A stretch of 64,000 bases of DNA from Nosema muscidifuracis (GCA_028335825.1 JAIOKI010000023.1:186001-250000); one strand, 5' to 3'; positions 46,681-60,536 are shown, counted from the first letter of the stretch. Notes: generated by a model not told the origin, from the letters alone. Made by a program: numbers and translations.

Positions 46681-49600
46681 AAAGAAAATCAAAATACATA
46701 AATCTAGAAAAAAATTAAGAATTTTTTACTGTATCTGGTGATATAAATCGTGATAAGAGATTTGTTAGGAAAAGAAGTTATAAATTATGAGACTAAGTTT
46801 GAACACTATTAATAACAAATAAGACTTTATGCCAATGATGTCTCTCTATCAGAGTATTATCATAAATAAGCAGAAATGTATGAGAATTTCAAATAAATAT
46901 GTTGATCATCAAATATGAGTGTCTAAATAAAGCAAAATTGATATCAATCATAAAGCATTTCAAACTGAAAACTATTTGAGTTTTTATATTTTATCAGAGC
47001 TTCAAAGAAATATGAAAATAACAGTTGTTTATTAAAAAACAGTTCTTCCGATACAGCAGCATCATATAATGTTCACAAGATTTAAAAATGTGGTATTTGA
47101 AATTTATTTTTTACAAAAATATTTGGTGTGTATTGTTTTACTGTAATTATATAAAGACTTCATGTAAGTATATTGAATTTTTTATTTGATATATTCATAT
47201 AGATCTAATTTATACCTAATTAATAATTGGATTTTTCAAATTCGTGTCTATAATTACGATTACGCAATTCATCGTTTGTTGAATTTCCAAAATTTTAATT
47301 ATATAAAGTGTTGTTTTAAGAACAGATTAAGCTTATTTTTATTCATTTGTTTTTTATTAATAACTTATTTATTTTATAAGTCAATTTTAAAATTGAGCTC
47401 ATTGCTAATAAAAAATTGTATGTTTATATCTGAGATTTCTCATGGTAACATGACCATTTTTAATACAGCTTTATTTTGGTTCTATTAATTTGGCAATTTT
47501 AATATTTTCAGTCTCTTTCACATTCTCCTTTTTTAGAAATTATTTCAATAAAGTTTTATTAAATAACTTAAATTGAATTTAAATAAAAAAATGTTATTAC
47601 TTAACATTAAGAAAATGAATATAAAAAATGTAATCTTATATTCATTGATCGATGATATTTTTAAGCTATCTAGAACATTTAAATATGAAGGTAGTTTATT
47701 AAATCTTCTCTCTAAATTTGTAAAATTTAAGTTTAGTTCTTTCACATTTAAATATAATTATTAGTTATATTTTTCATGGATGTTAGCTCTATCCACTAAT
47801 TGCTTCAGAGTTAATTTTTTGTTGGAACTCATAAATCCTTTTATCTTAATTTTTTTCCTCAATTTTTATTTTCATCTTAATAAACACTTTATGTTGTACA
47901 TATGTTTTTATTCGGCTTTATAGTTCTTGTAAAAATGATTAATATAAATAAGCTTTCAATGTCAAAAAATAAGGAATAGATATTCTATAAAAATAGTTAG
48001 TGACGCACAGTGATTAGCTAACATTTTATACCTATGGTTTCAAGACTTATATTATCCCGAGATTTCTAATTCTGTTATTTCTTACTTCAATAATCTAGCA
48101 AATACAGGAATTAGATCAAGCTAGACAGCCGTATCGAGGTATATGTACAATCTAGAGTACTAAATATTGCTCTTGAAAGCCTGACTATGGCTAAACGCAT
48201 ATACTCACCCCTCTTGGGTACAACAAGTGAAGCTTATAATAACAAAAAAAATTACCGAAGAAGCAACTTTAAGTATCAGTATTATTTTTTTTATATAGAT
48301 ATTATCTTAATTTTATTCCAAGAGAGAGAAAATGAATAATGTTCAAAAATGCAAGCCACAAGCGGATAGCTGATAATAAGAACACAGAAGAAAACATGTT
48401 ATAAAAACATACTTTTAATTTTACCACTTTAGGCTTGTTAGTATGCATATTAAAGGATTTTCTATCCTAAGGCCGATTACCTGCTAATAACGCCATACTG
48501 AAGTCACAAGTTTAGAATACAAAAGTCAAATATGATTAACACACAAATTAAATAGTTATCCTTTGACTTAGTTGTAGGTATAAAAAAAGATGCCTCAATA
48601 TAAATTTTATAACTTTAACAACAATATTGTATCTTGGTGTATTGTAAAATTGAGTGAAGTGACAAAAACGAAAGTATTTTTCAAGTAGTATCATGTAAAG
48701 GATGTTTTATTTGAAAGATTTATTGTTTACGTCGTTGTAGGTTTTCTTCATTTTGTGTACCGTTTTTTAAATATTTTTTATTTATAAAATACACACAGTC
48801 AATATCGCGTGATGTTAAAATGTTTATTTTGATAACTTTCTTGTTTATAGTTTTATATAACGATTCACCAATAGCATTATGTCTTACCTCATTTCCTACT
48901 AAATTAGCATATATTTCAATGAGTGAATAACCACTAATCTTTCAAATTGATCTTTAGACACAACATGATACTTTTTAGTATTTGTTTTTTTATTTATTTA
49001 TTTATTGAAAATAAATCTCACTCACAATTACTATAATAATAATAAATACCTTTAATAATTACACACAATTATTATTTGGGTATGGTAAAAATTCTATTTC
49101 AAATAAATATGCTTTAAGGATCGTCTCACATAAATCTTCAGATTTTAATTACAGCATGGTAGAGACTAATTGTAAATAATAAGATAAGTCAAAAAATACA
49201 TTCAAAGTCACAGCTTATAGTATTTATGAGCTAGAATTAGATGTTAAATACAATACTTGTAAAACAGAGATAAAAAAGTACATGCTTAAATACAGATGGC
49301 GTGATTATTAATTAGCAAAATGAGGCTTTATTTTCAATCAAACAGAATAAGAAAATTACAAAGATTGATAAAACAAAGTCATCTGTGTTTCCATCAAAAA
49401 AATCATATGCCTCGCTTTCTTAGATAAATTCAATGTTAAAGAAGGACAATATAAATTTTCTCAAAGTATTAGGAAGTTAGTTAAAAAACTAAAATTAAGG
49501 AAAAGCTAGTTGCAGCTTTTTTTAAGTAGGAATGTCGACTATATAAAATTAGCATCAAATACTAAGTCCTGTTTCTCAGAGTAGTAATACAGTAAAATTA

Positions 49601-50480
49601 AAGAGACAAATAGCATTGCTGAAGAAATCCTAATTGGAAAACAAAATTCAATAAATTTAAGGCTAAACAAATGTAAAATCTTTCAGTGAGAGATAAAAGT
49701 AATGAGAAGGCCAAATAAACAATATCGCTCAAGAAGATTTGCAGAATATAAAATTGCACCACTGAGATACCAAGAGTATGAAATAAAATAAAAAGTCTGT
49801 CTTTATTAAATTCTTATTCATTCTCTTAAGGTATTCTCTAAGTATTTATTGGTTTTACGTCAGGTGTGGCATTTCATAAGTAAATTTTATTCACCTATTT
49901 CTATTTCCAAAAAAAGTTCGTGAACATATGAAATGACTTTAATATTCTCATTGAAAAAAATAAATTATTAAAAATGCTTTAACAGATTTTAAAATAGCAA
50001 TAACCAAGAGTTTTGAAAATAAAATTGAAATATTAATACACGTTTTTAGATTAAAGTTCAGCTATATATAGTTGAGACATTCTATATTATATAATAAGTT
50101 CTAAAAGTAATAATCAGAACCAAAATCCTCAATATAGTAATGCCATCCGTTAATCTTATAATATATAATGTGAACATAGAAATGAAGAAAGACAACGCTT
50201 GTTTAAAGAATAAGATCGAAAGTGTAAGTCCTAGAGATACTGCTCTTTAAAAATATTCCTAGTATATTTTTATTATTATTATTTTTTATATAAATAATGA
50301 GAACTAAAAAAGAATAAAACAGAGAAAAGAAAACAACGATATTAAAATAAAAGATCTGTGTTTACCGAAATATGTAAAGTCCAGCTTACGAATGACATTT
50401 GGCTTGTTTAGTTACAAGATGTAAATAGAAAAATATCTAAAAAGTGTATGGTGTAGAATATGAAAATCGAAATCGGTAAA
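46680..50480. other. No recognisable gene
   Basis: AT-rich centre of the inverted repeat. A hydrophobic frame at 47186-47488 and two opposite frames at 47545-47764 look like chance AT-rich ORFs. The stretch 48.0-48.55 kb is visibly richer in G and C than its surroundings, with no identified content. Confidence 0.4.
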
Positions 50481-50488
50481 AAAACATT

Positions 50489-50800
50489 TTGCACGAATTA
50501 AAAAGAGCATATTTACTTTCATGTTTTATAAATTTAACAAACGAAGATAAGATTTATTATTTTATCTGCAAGGCTGATTCACTGGCGCTGGATAAGCACT
50601 TCAAGATAATAAGAATTAAAAGAAATTTCACTGTGACATTTAAAATATGGAAAGAGTTTGGAGACGAAACGAGATTATATAAATTTATAAACCATGAGGA
50701 ATACAAACGGTATCAAATTTTGTTGAGAGTTAAAAATAAAAGCTTGATGAAAGAAATTGAAATAAATGACAAAAATAAGGATATAAAAATAGAATCTTAA
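50489..50800 (+). mobile_element. Gag-like piece of gypsy fossil
   Basis: Frame of about 103 codons resembling the gag-like frame at 30506-30955: NEDKIYYFICKADS aligns with DQEKIEYIIGRADY, followed by a basic stretch with spaced aromatic residues. Pol sequence of gypsy type occurs farther right on the same strand (about 54.2 kb), with a Merlin copy between. They could belong to one old element or to two. Broken. Confidence 0.5.
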
Positions 50801-52480
50801 AATGATAAAAAGTATAAAAGAATTGCAATTGATGTCAAACTATTTTAGTATTAAATTAGGTGATATTGATAGAAATATTGTAAAATTATAATCATCAATA
50901 TCTATTTTTTGTAAAATATATGTGATCTAGTATTTAATTTCAGATCCGAATTTGATACACTTGAGAGCATTTTACGTTTGAATTTATCATTAAGTATAAA
51001 TTTCACATTCTTAATGCAATAATATACACAAAGCTAAGTCTAAGAATAAAAAACAGTGTAATGTTCACAATTGAATAGTCAGAAGGTTAAACTACCTACA
51101 GTCTATTCTTTATTATATGATAGTAATGACAAGAAATGATTTCCAATTTCTCAACTAATTTATGAAAGTAACTATGGCGAAAGAAGTTATAAGTGTGTGT
51201 TTGAGTTTCAATAATTTGTATACATATATATTTTTGGATTAAGGAAATCAAGTTAAAATTTTTTCTGTAAAAACAAGAAAAGATTTAAAAAGAGGTTGTA
51301 TACATGATACTGATTTCTGTATTCAGTAATAATGAACCACATAAGAAAATCGAAGCTTAATTATACAATGTAGTCGGTAATCTATGAAAGCTAGAAACTG
51401 AAGGACAATTTTGATAATTTCATGTACTCTTTAGATAATTGAATTCAAGCTGATTGTTCTAAATGCTAACCTTTTTAACTTGATGTTGAATTGTTACAGT
51501 TTATATATCCTGAGATTAGTGGAAAATAATAAAGCAATATTTAACATACCAAGTGAGAATTCGTTTAATATACAGTACAAGACCTAAAATAATGATTTTT
51601 CAGCTGAAATTATACTAATAAGTTGAATTAGGTTTCTAGAATATTTAGCTCATTATTTTTAGAGTAACAAAAAATTACATTTTTAGCATCTTATGAAAAG
51701 GTTAATAGATTACTTTTGATATATCTGACCGATAAAAAAGAACTTATATTATAACAATAATTAATTAATTATGCGGGTATTTGTTCTGGGGTTATAAGTT
51801 TAAGAGATAAATCAAAATTAAATAGTTAGACCAATCAAAAGAATCTAAGTAAAGAAATGAAAAGCTGTGCCAAAGAAAAAATGTAAGAGTTTAATACATT
51901 ACGCATTTTTATCATTTTTCAGATGGTGTGGTGGAAAGACTTAGTAGAAGTATGCAAGGGTATGCCTATTAGGATAAAAATTAATAAAGTTGTAATTTGT
52001 ATAACAATCTATTCCATTTAAAAATATGAATGACATCTTTGATACGCTGATCTCGTAAAAAGTAAAGCAGGAGCAATTTGAAGAAATGAAAAATTAATAA
52101 ACGAAAAACAATAGAAGAGATGAATTTATATTTAAAAAGAAGAATATGGTGATCATTAAGACGAAAACATATGTAACTAAATACAAGAAGCAAAGAATAG
52201 TCACGTGAATACTAGGAAAAATGCTTACAGTATGAGTATAGGAAAATGATGATCGAGAGATATGGTTCCTAACTAAATCTTATAGTAGAAGATAATTTTG
52301 AATGAGGTGCTGTTGGTTTAAATATAAAATATTTATACCCAGCATATAATTATCAAAATGTTCATAAATAATATACGGTATGGATTTTATGGTTAAATTT
52401 CTTTTTTACTCTTCTCCACACTTTTTTGAAAAAGTAATAATTTTATAGTATCTAAAGTTTAAATTCGATTAAAAAATATT
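50801..52480. other. No recognisable gene
   Basis: AT-rich. A plus-strand stretch near 51.92 kb (DGVVERLSRS) recalls the NGxxERxNRxL motif at the end of integrase cores, but nothing around it supports the call. Confidence 0.35.
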
Positions 52481-53310
52481 ACTTATAATGAAAAGTTGTT
52501 GATAAAGTTTTATTTTAACAAGAAATTCTAAAATTTTCGGTGTGCAGTAAGTGTTTTAAACCAAAGATTTATATAAATATCGTTGTTATCGTAGGCGTAA
52601 CAAAAAAAATTGAATTACTTCAGTTTACTCAAATGAAGTTTTTTTCATCATGCACATCTAAGCGTAAAATAACTTCTTATTATATTATGCGTGTGGCGCA
52701 AAGAAAGTTCAAATCGATCCTTAGCCATGAAATTATCTTTTTTAATTAGTGATAACAATGTGGTATGGTCACTTCGATAATTAGCTTCTAATTTTTTATT
52801 CACAGCAAATTAGTGGTGAAGGATCTATTGTTGAAATATATGAAATTGATCTGAATAAAAATAAGTATCATCGAGAAAGACTTCTTGAGTATCAGGTTTG
52901 GGCAATGCACTATGGAGCAATAGAGAAGCTGCATAACTTTTTTCAAAATAGTCTAATATTGTTAGAAAAATTGCATCGAGTATAACTATTTAGCAGACAT
53001 ATGGTGAGGTTATTTAAACATTAAAAAATATGTGCTGATTTAGGTTTTCGACATGAAACTGTAAAGCATTCAGTTTTTTGCTGATACAGACACTTATGCA
53101 AATACACAAACTATTGAGATTATGTGGTCTTTTATAAAAATAAATATAATGTGGAATAATAATTTAATATATTTTGTTACGAAAAATTATGTTTTTAGAT
53201 TTAAATTACTTTTTAGGGATATTTTAATTGAAGAAATTTTAGACTTTTTACGTTTTGATAATTAATAAATTTTGCAATATTATATTTTCAGTAATATATT
53301 TTTTTCATAA
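52480..53310 (+). mobile_element. Merlin-type transposase pseudogene, copy 2
   Basis: Second copy of the Merlin element at 5.0-5.9 kb, in opposite orientation. The plus strand reads QQISGEGSIVEIYEI at about 52805-52850, then KYHRERLLEYQVWAM and, near 53.08-53.15 kb, a block equivalent to VDTDTYANTQTIEIMWSFIK (DDE third block plus the HTxxIExxW signature), interrupted by frame changes. The 5' part (52540-52749) survives as a 69-codon frame aligning with reverse 5670-5820. The 3' AT-rich tail matches copy 1 to about 53310. The two copies differ at roughly every fifth to tenth base by eye, so they are old. Confidence 0.8.
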
Positions 53311-55365
53311 ACTAGGGGAAGGTATAAAAAAAGAAATTTAACTGTTTTATATTAAGTTTTTTAACTTATAAAAAAGTAATAGGTCAGCTTAAGAAAGAAA
53401 TGACTTGTCGATTCTTGTGAGAACCAAATGATTTCCTTTACTCTACTAAAACTAGTTTTGCTTAATTGATAACACACTAACTAATGGAATCTTCACTGAT
53501 TCATCAAAAAATATTGAAGGAAATTATTTTAAATAATAATGAAATCATTTATCACTAGCAACAGTTTGCTTACAGGATACGACAATAATAATTTTTTTCG
53601 CAAAAATCAAAATAAGAATCTCATTTGTTAATTAATACAATATATATAAATAAAGATTATAAGGGGTAATATTTCCTTTTAATCTGTATAAAGCAGTATA
53701 ACTAATCAAACTTCAAATATTTTATTAGTGAATTCGCATTAAAGATTATCAAAGACAATATTACAACTTCTATAGAAACATAAAAATTAAAATTATAAAA
53801 AAGAAGTAAGAAATGTATGCAGGAAGAGTTTATGATTGACAAAACATGTTAAAAAAAATAAAGTCATTTTCTTTTATGTAGGAAAAGCATATGGCAAAAA
53901 AACATTTCAATAAATTTAGAGAGTTGAATAAAAAATAAGGTCCATTGAAAATAAAAAGAGTCAGTAAATGATAGAATAAAATTAACAAAAAATTAATTAT
54001 TTTTTCTGATATTAATAGACAAACGAAAATCCCAAAATATGGTTTGAACATTATTTTATAAACAATCAAATAATCAGATAAGTTTAGAAGTTACTGATGT
54101 CGATATGAATCTCACAATACAAGCATATAACAATAAGATCAAAGATACGTAGAATATAGGTGAACTATAATGTAAAATAATGGTTTCTAGTAGATATAAA
54201 ACAGCTCTACATACACGATGATCTTTCTGAGTTTTTAAAATGCCATTGAACTTGGTGAATAAATAAGTTAAATTTTAGAGAATAATGAATGACTTATTAA
54301 GTAAATTCTTCTATAAAATAGTAGTTGTATATCTAGATAACACAGTCATTTTAGTGAGAGAGTAAAGAATGATGAAAAGAACATGACTTTAGTTTTGGAA
54401 ACATTAAATAAGCAGAAGTAAGAAGAATAAATTTTTGTGTCACATATTACAGATAATATCATTAATTAAGAACTACGACTGATATTGAGACTATTAAATT
54501 ATTGTGCATTGTATATAAAAGAATTATATGACATACTAAAATTTAAAGAACAAGTAGCTAAATCAAGAATTGCTATGATAACAAGATATCTTGGAGAAAA
54601 TTACATATTATAATGAAATAAATATATTTTGTATCGTTTAGAATTTCGAATATTAATACAGCCTTGATTTTGATGACAAATGTCTTTAAATATGATGTAA
54701 GTCAATATTATCACAAGAATATAACGAAAAAATAAGGTGTAAGTTTCTTCATCTAATTGAAAGTCAAACAAAAAGAAATTGCTATGTGTCTGAAAAGTAG
54801 CTTTATTTAAGTTATGTATCAATACAGTAAACACCTAATAATAACGATTAAAACTTTTTCTAAAAAATATATAAGGATAAATTTGATTAATGATAATATA
54901 ATATTATTTAAACAGTATTAATCTAGATCTCTCTGATTTTTATTTAGTTAAAGAAGTATATTCAAGTTAATATCAATCAAAACAGTAGATAAATTGAAGA
55001 AAGGTATAGTAGATATGAAATTAATATCAATATTATTAGATAATAAGACAGATATAAATTTTATTATAACTTAAGATTGCGATAGAGAATCTAAAGTATT
55101 AGTAATAGCAAGTTCACATTGATAATATAATAAACTTTTAGATAGCAGAAGTGAAGTAATTTAATTAAATAAAAATGTTGGTAATTCAATAATTATTGTT
55201 ATAGTAATGAAACGTTAAAATTAAATAGAAATAATGAAATTGTAACAAAGAATCTAAAAGTTATAAAATACGGAATCTTTATATTATCTTCCTTAATAAT
55301 TTATGATGAATATATGGTGAATACGAGGAACATTGAATAAAAATTGAGGAATATGGTCAAATGGC
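53310..55365 (+). mobile_element. Ty3/gypsy RT-region fossil
   Basis: Plus-strand fossil. Near 54.23-54.35 kb comes the block equivalent to MPFGLxNAPxxFQ (MPLNLVNK-like), followed by KIVVVYLDNTVIL, the position of the catalytic YxDD. The following Leu/Glu-rich helix (LVLETLNKQK) matches gypsy RTs. RNase H and integrase are not clearly seen. Old and broken many times. Confidence 0.55.
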
Positions 55366-55369
55366 TTAA

Positions 55370-55980
55370 ATATTATTATAATAATATAGAATATTGATTT
55401 ATGATATGTCATTAAAAGGTTTAAGAATGTGAAGATCTTGAGAGATATTTATAAGAAGAACCAGAATTGTTGAAAATGTAGATAATATCGAAAGAGATGA
55501 AATAGAAAAAAAATCGAAGATGATTAAGAAATAGCTATAAGTGCAATTAATGAGATTTGGTCAGAAGATAAACTAGTGAAATATTAAGAATATTTTATAA
55601 TTTAGTATATTAGAAGACAAACAGAAGTAAATAAGATTGATTTTTGTAAATAATGGATAACAACAGTACTATTATATAAGGATTATAGATTAATGAACAG
55701 AATACTGGTGAATATATTAGAGATTGAAGAACTAAAGAAATTTAAGAAAGTATTTTACAGCAATAAATAAGAGCTAAAGTATTGAAATTAGAAAAGTGTA
55801 GGATTAAGATAATTAGAGGAGTTAAGATTGAAAAAAAAGAGGATAATGTATTTTTTAGGCATTGATAAAAAATATTAAAAAATTTAACAAAAGCATAGAA
55901 GAAATAAAGATATTCAATTTAATTAGATGTTTACTTCTAATTATTAATCAAATGCTATTTCTTATGTACAGTGTCAAAAT
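55370..55980. repeat. Inner end of the large inverted repeat (right arm)
   Basis: Reverse complement of 43.52-44.13 kb, with more mismatches and small indels than the rRNA part. It marks how far the arm duplication reaches into the spacer. The left arm runs about 38.86-44.13 kb and the right arm 55.37-60.60 kb. Confidence 0.75.
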
Positions 55981-56659
55981 ACATGAGCCTTTTTATAACA
56001 TGAGATACCAAGATCAATACAAATTCACAGAATGATTATTACTAGTAAATAACAGATCTATAAACAACACATAAAAAGTAATGTAATTATTATACCAAGT
56101 CAAACTATCCCATCTACATCACAAAGAAATAAAACTAAAAATCATTACCAAAGAATGCAAATATACACACAGTACATGTTGCATACATACCTCATCAATA
56201 AAATATTTTACATCTTCAAGTAACAAAACCCATCAAAAACTAAACCATCGTTACGGTCTCACATTACTGTTCACACAAGTAATCACCACGATCACTTCAA
56301 CAACCAACGTCCCAGCACGTTCATAGGATGGTCACCATTCTCAATCCTTAACTGGACACTCCAATCAACTTCCCGTTGTTCAACACAACCACCAGATTGT
56401 AACTCTTTTTATACAACATATATATCATACTAGTACACTTAAACACACTACATATAACCTGTCAAATTTCATAAATCAGCAATTAATTATTAATTCTGAT
56501 TTGTCAATTTAATTTATCAGTAGATTAAATAATACACAATGTAAATTATTTATTATTCATGTTGTAGTTTTCGTATGTTATATTGCACTGATTGATTGAG
56601 AGATTAAGATTTCTGAGACTAGATTAATACTGACTAGAATGTAGATATGTTATTTTGTA
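55980..56659 (+). promoter_or_regulatory. Conserved upstream spacer of rRNA unit 2
   Basis: Counterpart of 42845-43520. The block 56235-56410 is nearly unchanged between units, while 55.98-56.2 kb has more substitutions and indels. Likely contains promoter and 5' ETS. The antisense strand has the same TATAAAAAG box at about 56409. Confidence 0.5.
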
Positions 56660-57894
56660 CACCAGGTTGATTCTGCCTGACGTAGACGCTATTCCCTAAG
56701 ATTAACCCATGCATGTTTTTGAAGAAGTATCTGAAAAATGGACTGCTCAGTAATACTCACTTTATTTTATGTATATTGATGATAACTACGTTAAAGTGTA
56801 GATAATTGTATACAGTAAGAGTGAGACCTATCAGCTAGTTGTTAAGGTAATGGCTTAACAAGGCAGTAACGGGTAACGGTATTACTTTGTAATATTCCGG
56901 AGAAGGAGCCTGAGAGACGGCTACTAAGTCTAAGGATTGCAGCAGGGGCGAAACTTGACCTATGGATTTTGTCTGAGGCAGTTATGGGAAGTAATAGATA
57001 TTGTTTCATATTGTAAAAACATATGAGGTGATTAATTGGAGGGCAAATCAAGTGCCAGCAGCCGCGGTAATACTTGTTCCAAGAGTGTGTATGATGATTG
57101 ATGCAGTTAAAAAGTCCGTAGTTTATTTTTAAGAAGCAATATGAGGTGTACTGTATAGTTGGGAGAGAGATGAAATGTGACGACCCTGACTGGACGAACA
57201 GAAGCGAAAGCTGTACACTTGTATGTATTTTTTGAACAAGGACGTAAGCTGGAGGATCGAAGATGATTAGATACCATTGTAGTTCCAGCAGTAAACTATG
57301 CCGACGATGTGATATGAGTATTTGTATTACATAATAGAAATTAGAGTTTTTTGGCTCTGGGGATAGTATGATCGCAAGATTGAAAATTAAAGAAATTGAC
57401 GGAAGAATACCACAAGGAGTGGATTGTGCGGCTTAATTTGACTCAACGCGAGGTAACTTACCAATATTTTATTATTCAGCGAGAATGGAATTTGAGAATG
57501 ATAATAGTGGTGCATGGCCGTTTTCAATGGATGCTGTGAAGTTTTGATTAATTTCAACAAGACGTGAGACCCTTATAGACAGACACAATCAGTGTAGGAA
57601 GGAAAGGATTAAAACAGGTCCGTTATGCCCTCAGACATTTTGGGCTGCACGCGCAATACAATAGATATGAATCTTTATGGGATAATATTTTGTAAGAGAT
57701 ATTTGAACTTGGAATTGCTAGTAAATTTTATTAAATAAGTAGAATTGAATGTGTCCCTGTTCTTTGTACACACCGCCCGTCGCTATCTAAGATGATATAT
57801 GTTGTGAAATTAGTGTAAACTACTTGAACAAGATGTATTAGATCTGATATAAGTCGTAACATGGTTGCTGTTGGAGAACCATTAGCAGGATCAT
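56660..57894 (+). rRNA. Small-subunit rRNA, unit 2
   Basis: Complete 1,235-bp SSU. The 5' end is CACCAGGTTGATTCTGCC at 56660. GTGCCAGCAGCCGCGGTAAT lies at about 57050, GATTAGATACC at about 57265, AAATTGACGGAAG at about 57392, GTACACACCGCCCGTCGC at about 57766, and the 3' end TTAGCAGGATCA at 57894. All universal segments look normal. Nearly identical to unit 1. The frame at 56842-57051 (minus) is an antisense shadow, identical to that at 42453-42662. Confidence 0.97.
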
Positions 57895-58058
57895 ATCGAG
57901 TAACAGTTAATACAATATTTATTATATATTTATATTTATATATATATGTTATATTATATATTAAATTTATATATAGATTATACTAGTGTATATTTATATA
58001 TATATGTTATACTAATATATATTATATATATATGTTATAATAATATATATTATTATTT
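57895..58058 (+). other. ITS of rRNA unit 2
   Basis: About 164 bp of almost pure A/T with (TA)n runs. Different in length and arrangement from the ITS of unit 1. Confidence 0.8.
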
Positions 58059-59642
58059 TACCCACACATGGGATCAATAGGATGCCACAGCGATGAAGGT
58101 CGTAGATGAATACGAAAGCATTGTTACCGAATATATACAGATGTGTATAGAGGACCCTTTGAACTTAAGCATATCATTAGAAGGAGGAAAAGAAACTAAC
58201 CAGGATTTCTGTAGTAGCAGCGAGTGAACAAGAAGCAACCCGTGATTGTAATCCTATTGGAGATGTAAATCACTATTTTATTACTTATTTGTACAGAATA
58301 TAATATTCGTTAGTTGAATAAAATAGTAAGTATCAGCGAGTAGGGCTGCTTGGTAGTGCAGTCTGAATACAGGTAGAATGAGATATCTAAGGTTAAATAT
58401 AATGGCATACCGATAGCAAATAAGTACTGCGAAGGAATTTGTGAAAATGTGTGGGGCAGCCTTATGTTTAAGGACCCGTCTTGAAACACGGACCAAGGAG
58501 ATTATAGTTATAGCAAGATAATGGCTCAGTCGTTATTAATATGACAAGTTATAACTATAAGACCCGAAACACAGTGAACTATGCATGTTCTGGTTGAAGA
58601 TAAGCAACAGTTTATTGGAAGACCATAATCATTCTGACGTGCAAATCGATGATTTAAGATGTGTATAGTGGCGAAAGACCAATCGAACTGTGTGGTAGCT
58701 GGTTCACAGCGAAATGTCTCTCAGGACAGCAGTCATTGTATATAGGACATAGATGTAGGACACTGTTATAGTCTCGACTATGAGAAATCTTTAATTCTAT
58801 GGTCTTCTGTAGATTAGGTTTACAGAATGAATCTATTGTATGACTAGTGGGCACATGATTGTAAGAATGATGTGCAAAAAGGGATGAACCTTATGGAACA
58901 TTAAATATTCTAAATAGTAGACAGTATACCATAAATATGATGAATACATTGAGACAGTAGGGCGGTTGTTATGGAAGTAGAAATCCGCTAAGAAACGTGT
59001 TACAACGTACCTACCGAATGTATTATTGTATAAAATGGAAGAAGATGACTACTTTTATGAGATGTTTCTATATGAGTATTTAGGTAGCTGTGCAATTTGT
59101 TTGTATTGAAGTATATGTGTGAATGTATATGGAAGAAACAAATGGGCCGATCTTGGAGGCAGTAACAATATATTTGTATAGATATAGACTAGGGTTTTCA
59201 ATGGTATTGAAGTGAGTCGGTGTTATTGTAAAAACAAAGAAGATCAATAGTTCTTCACTTGACTACTGCAAGGCGACTTGATGATGACAGTATATAAGCG
59301 GTGTAAGAAAAATGAATTAGACTGTGTGTACGTATGGATTGTCATGATAAGAAATACGTGTTGTATATATATACTTGATAAAAAAGAAGTAGTGTAGCCG
59401 TACCTATACCGCATCAGGTGTCTTTGTATCATAACAGATATTTTAAATTAAAGTAAGTAAGGGAATTCGGCAAATTAGATCTGTAACCTTGGGATAAAGA
59501 TTGGCTCTAGCATGCTAGAACTTTTACTATGTAAGGAATCTGACTGTTTATTAAAAACATAGCTTTTTGTATTACAAGAAGTGAATTCTGCCCAGTGCAT
59601 TTATTGTTAAAGTTGTGTAAGCGAATGTAAACGGCGGGAGTA

Positions 59643-59683
<41 letters not shown>

Positions 59684-59782
59684 TTAATTGGTGACGCGCA
59701 TGAATGGAGCAACGAGATTCCTACTGTCCCTACTTACAATTTTGTGAAACCACGAGACAAGGGAACGGGCTTGTTGTATATC

Positions 59783-59814
<32 letters not shown>

Positions 59815-60249
59815 TTAGTATGTTCTAATAATTATTCGGTATATTGTAGAGAGGTGGGAGATGATTTGTGAAACCACTAGTATGTTTGAATATTTGTTTA
59901 TTTGGATATATGGGGAGTTTGGCTGGGGCGGTACAGCTGTTAAAAAGTAACACAGCTGTCCTAAGGTAGATGAATGATGGATGGTAACCATCAGTTTATT
60001 ATAAGGGAATAAATCTGCTTTACTTTATACATATGACTGTATTTAGTAGGGAAACCTTGGCCTAGCGATCCCAATTACATTCATTATGTATTGGGTGATT
60101 GAAAAGTTACCACAGGGATAACTGGCTTGTAGCAGGCAAGCGATCATAGCGACTCTGCTTTTTGATTCTTCGATGTCGTCTCTTCTGATCATCGTAGTGT
60201 ATATGTTACGAAGTGTTGGATTGTTCACCCGGTAATGAGGAACGTGAGA

Positions 60250-60291
<42 letters not shown>

Positions 60292-60536
60292 TAAGTATTT
60301 TTGAGTGAACTTTGATAGTACGAGAGGAACTCTAAGTGATGACCACTGGTAGTGCGATTAACTATTAAGTTATGTTGCTTAGCTACGTCGTTTCGATTAA
60401 GGCTGAAAGCCTCTTAAGCCTGAAGCGTAGCTCAAAGATACATTTGGGAGAATACTACTCTATTAAGCAGAACTGTAAGAATGAAGGTGTATGCCGACAT
60501 TTTGAGGTTACTGCTTTTTGTATTACAGTGTAGGTG
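58059..60536 (+). rRNA. Large-subunit rRNA, unit 2, with a core 4-bp duplication
   Basis: About 2.48-kb LSU with a 5.8S-like 5' end (CGATGAAGGTCGTAGATGAA at about 58091) and fused LSU start (AACTTAAGCATATCA at about 58162). The sarcin-ricin loop AGTACGAGAGGAAC lies at 60317-60330. Nearly identical to unit 1, with single substitutions in variable regions. One difference lies in a universally conserved core: 59640-59647 reads GTAAGTAA where unit 1 and other LSU rRNAs have a single GTAA in GGGAGTAACTATGACTC. If real, this probably makes the unit defective or tolerated only as a minority copy. A base-calling or assembly error is the alternative. Frames at 58281, 58654, 59244 and 60043 (minus) are shadows. 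Confidence 0.95.

Noticed and set aside
47186-47488. 100-codon hydrophobic frame as a membrane protein
   Set aside because: Composition (Phe, Leu, Ile, Tyr, Asn) is what random AT-rich DNA gives; no signal, no repeat elsewhere, no family.
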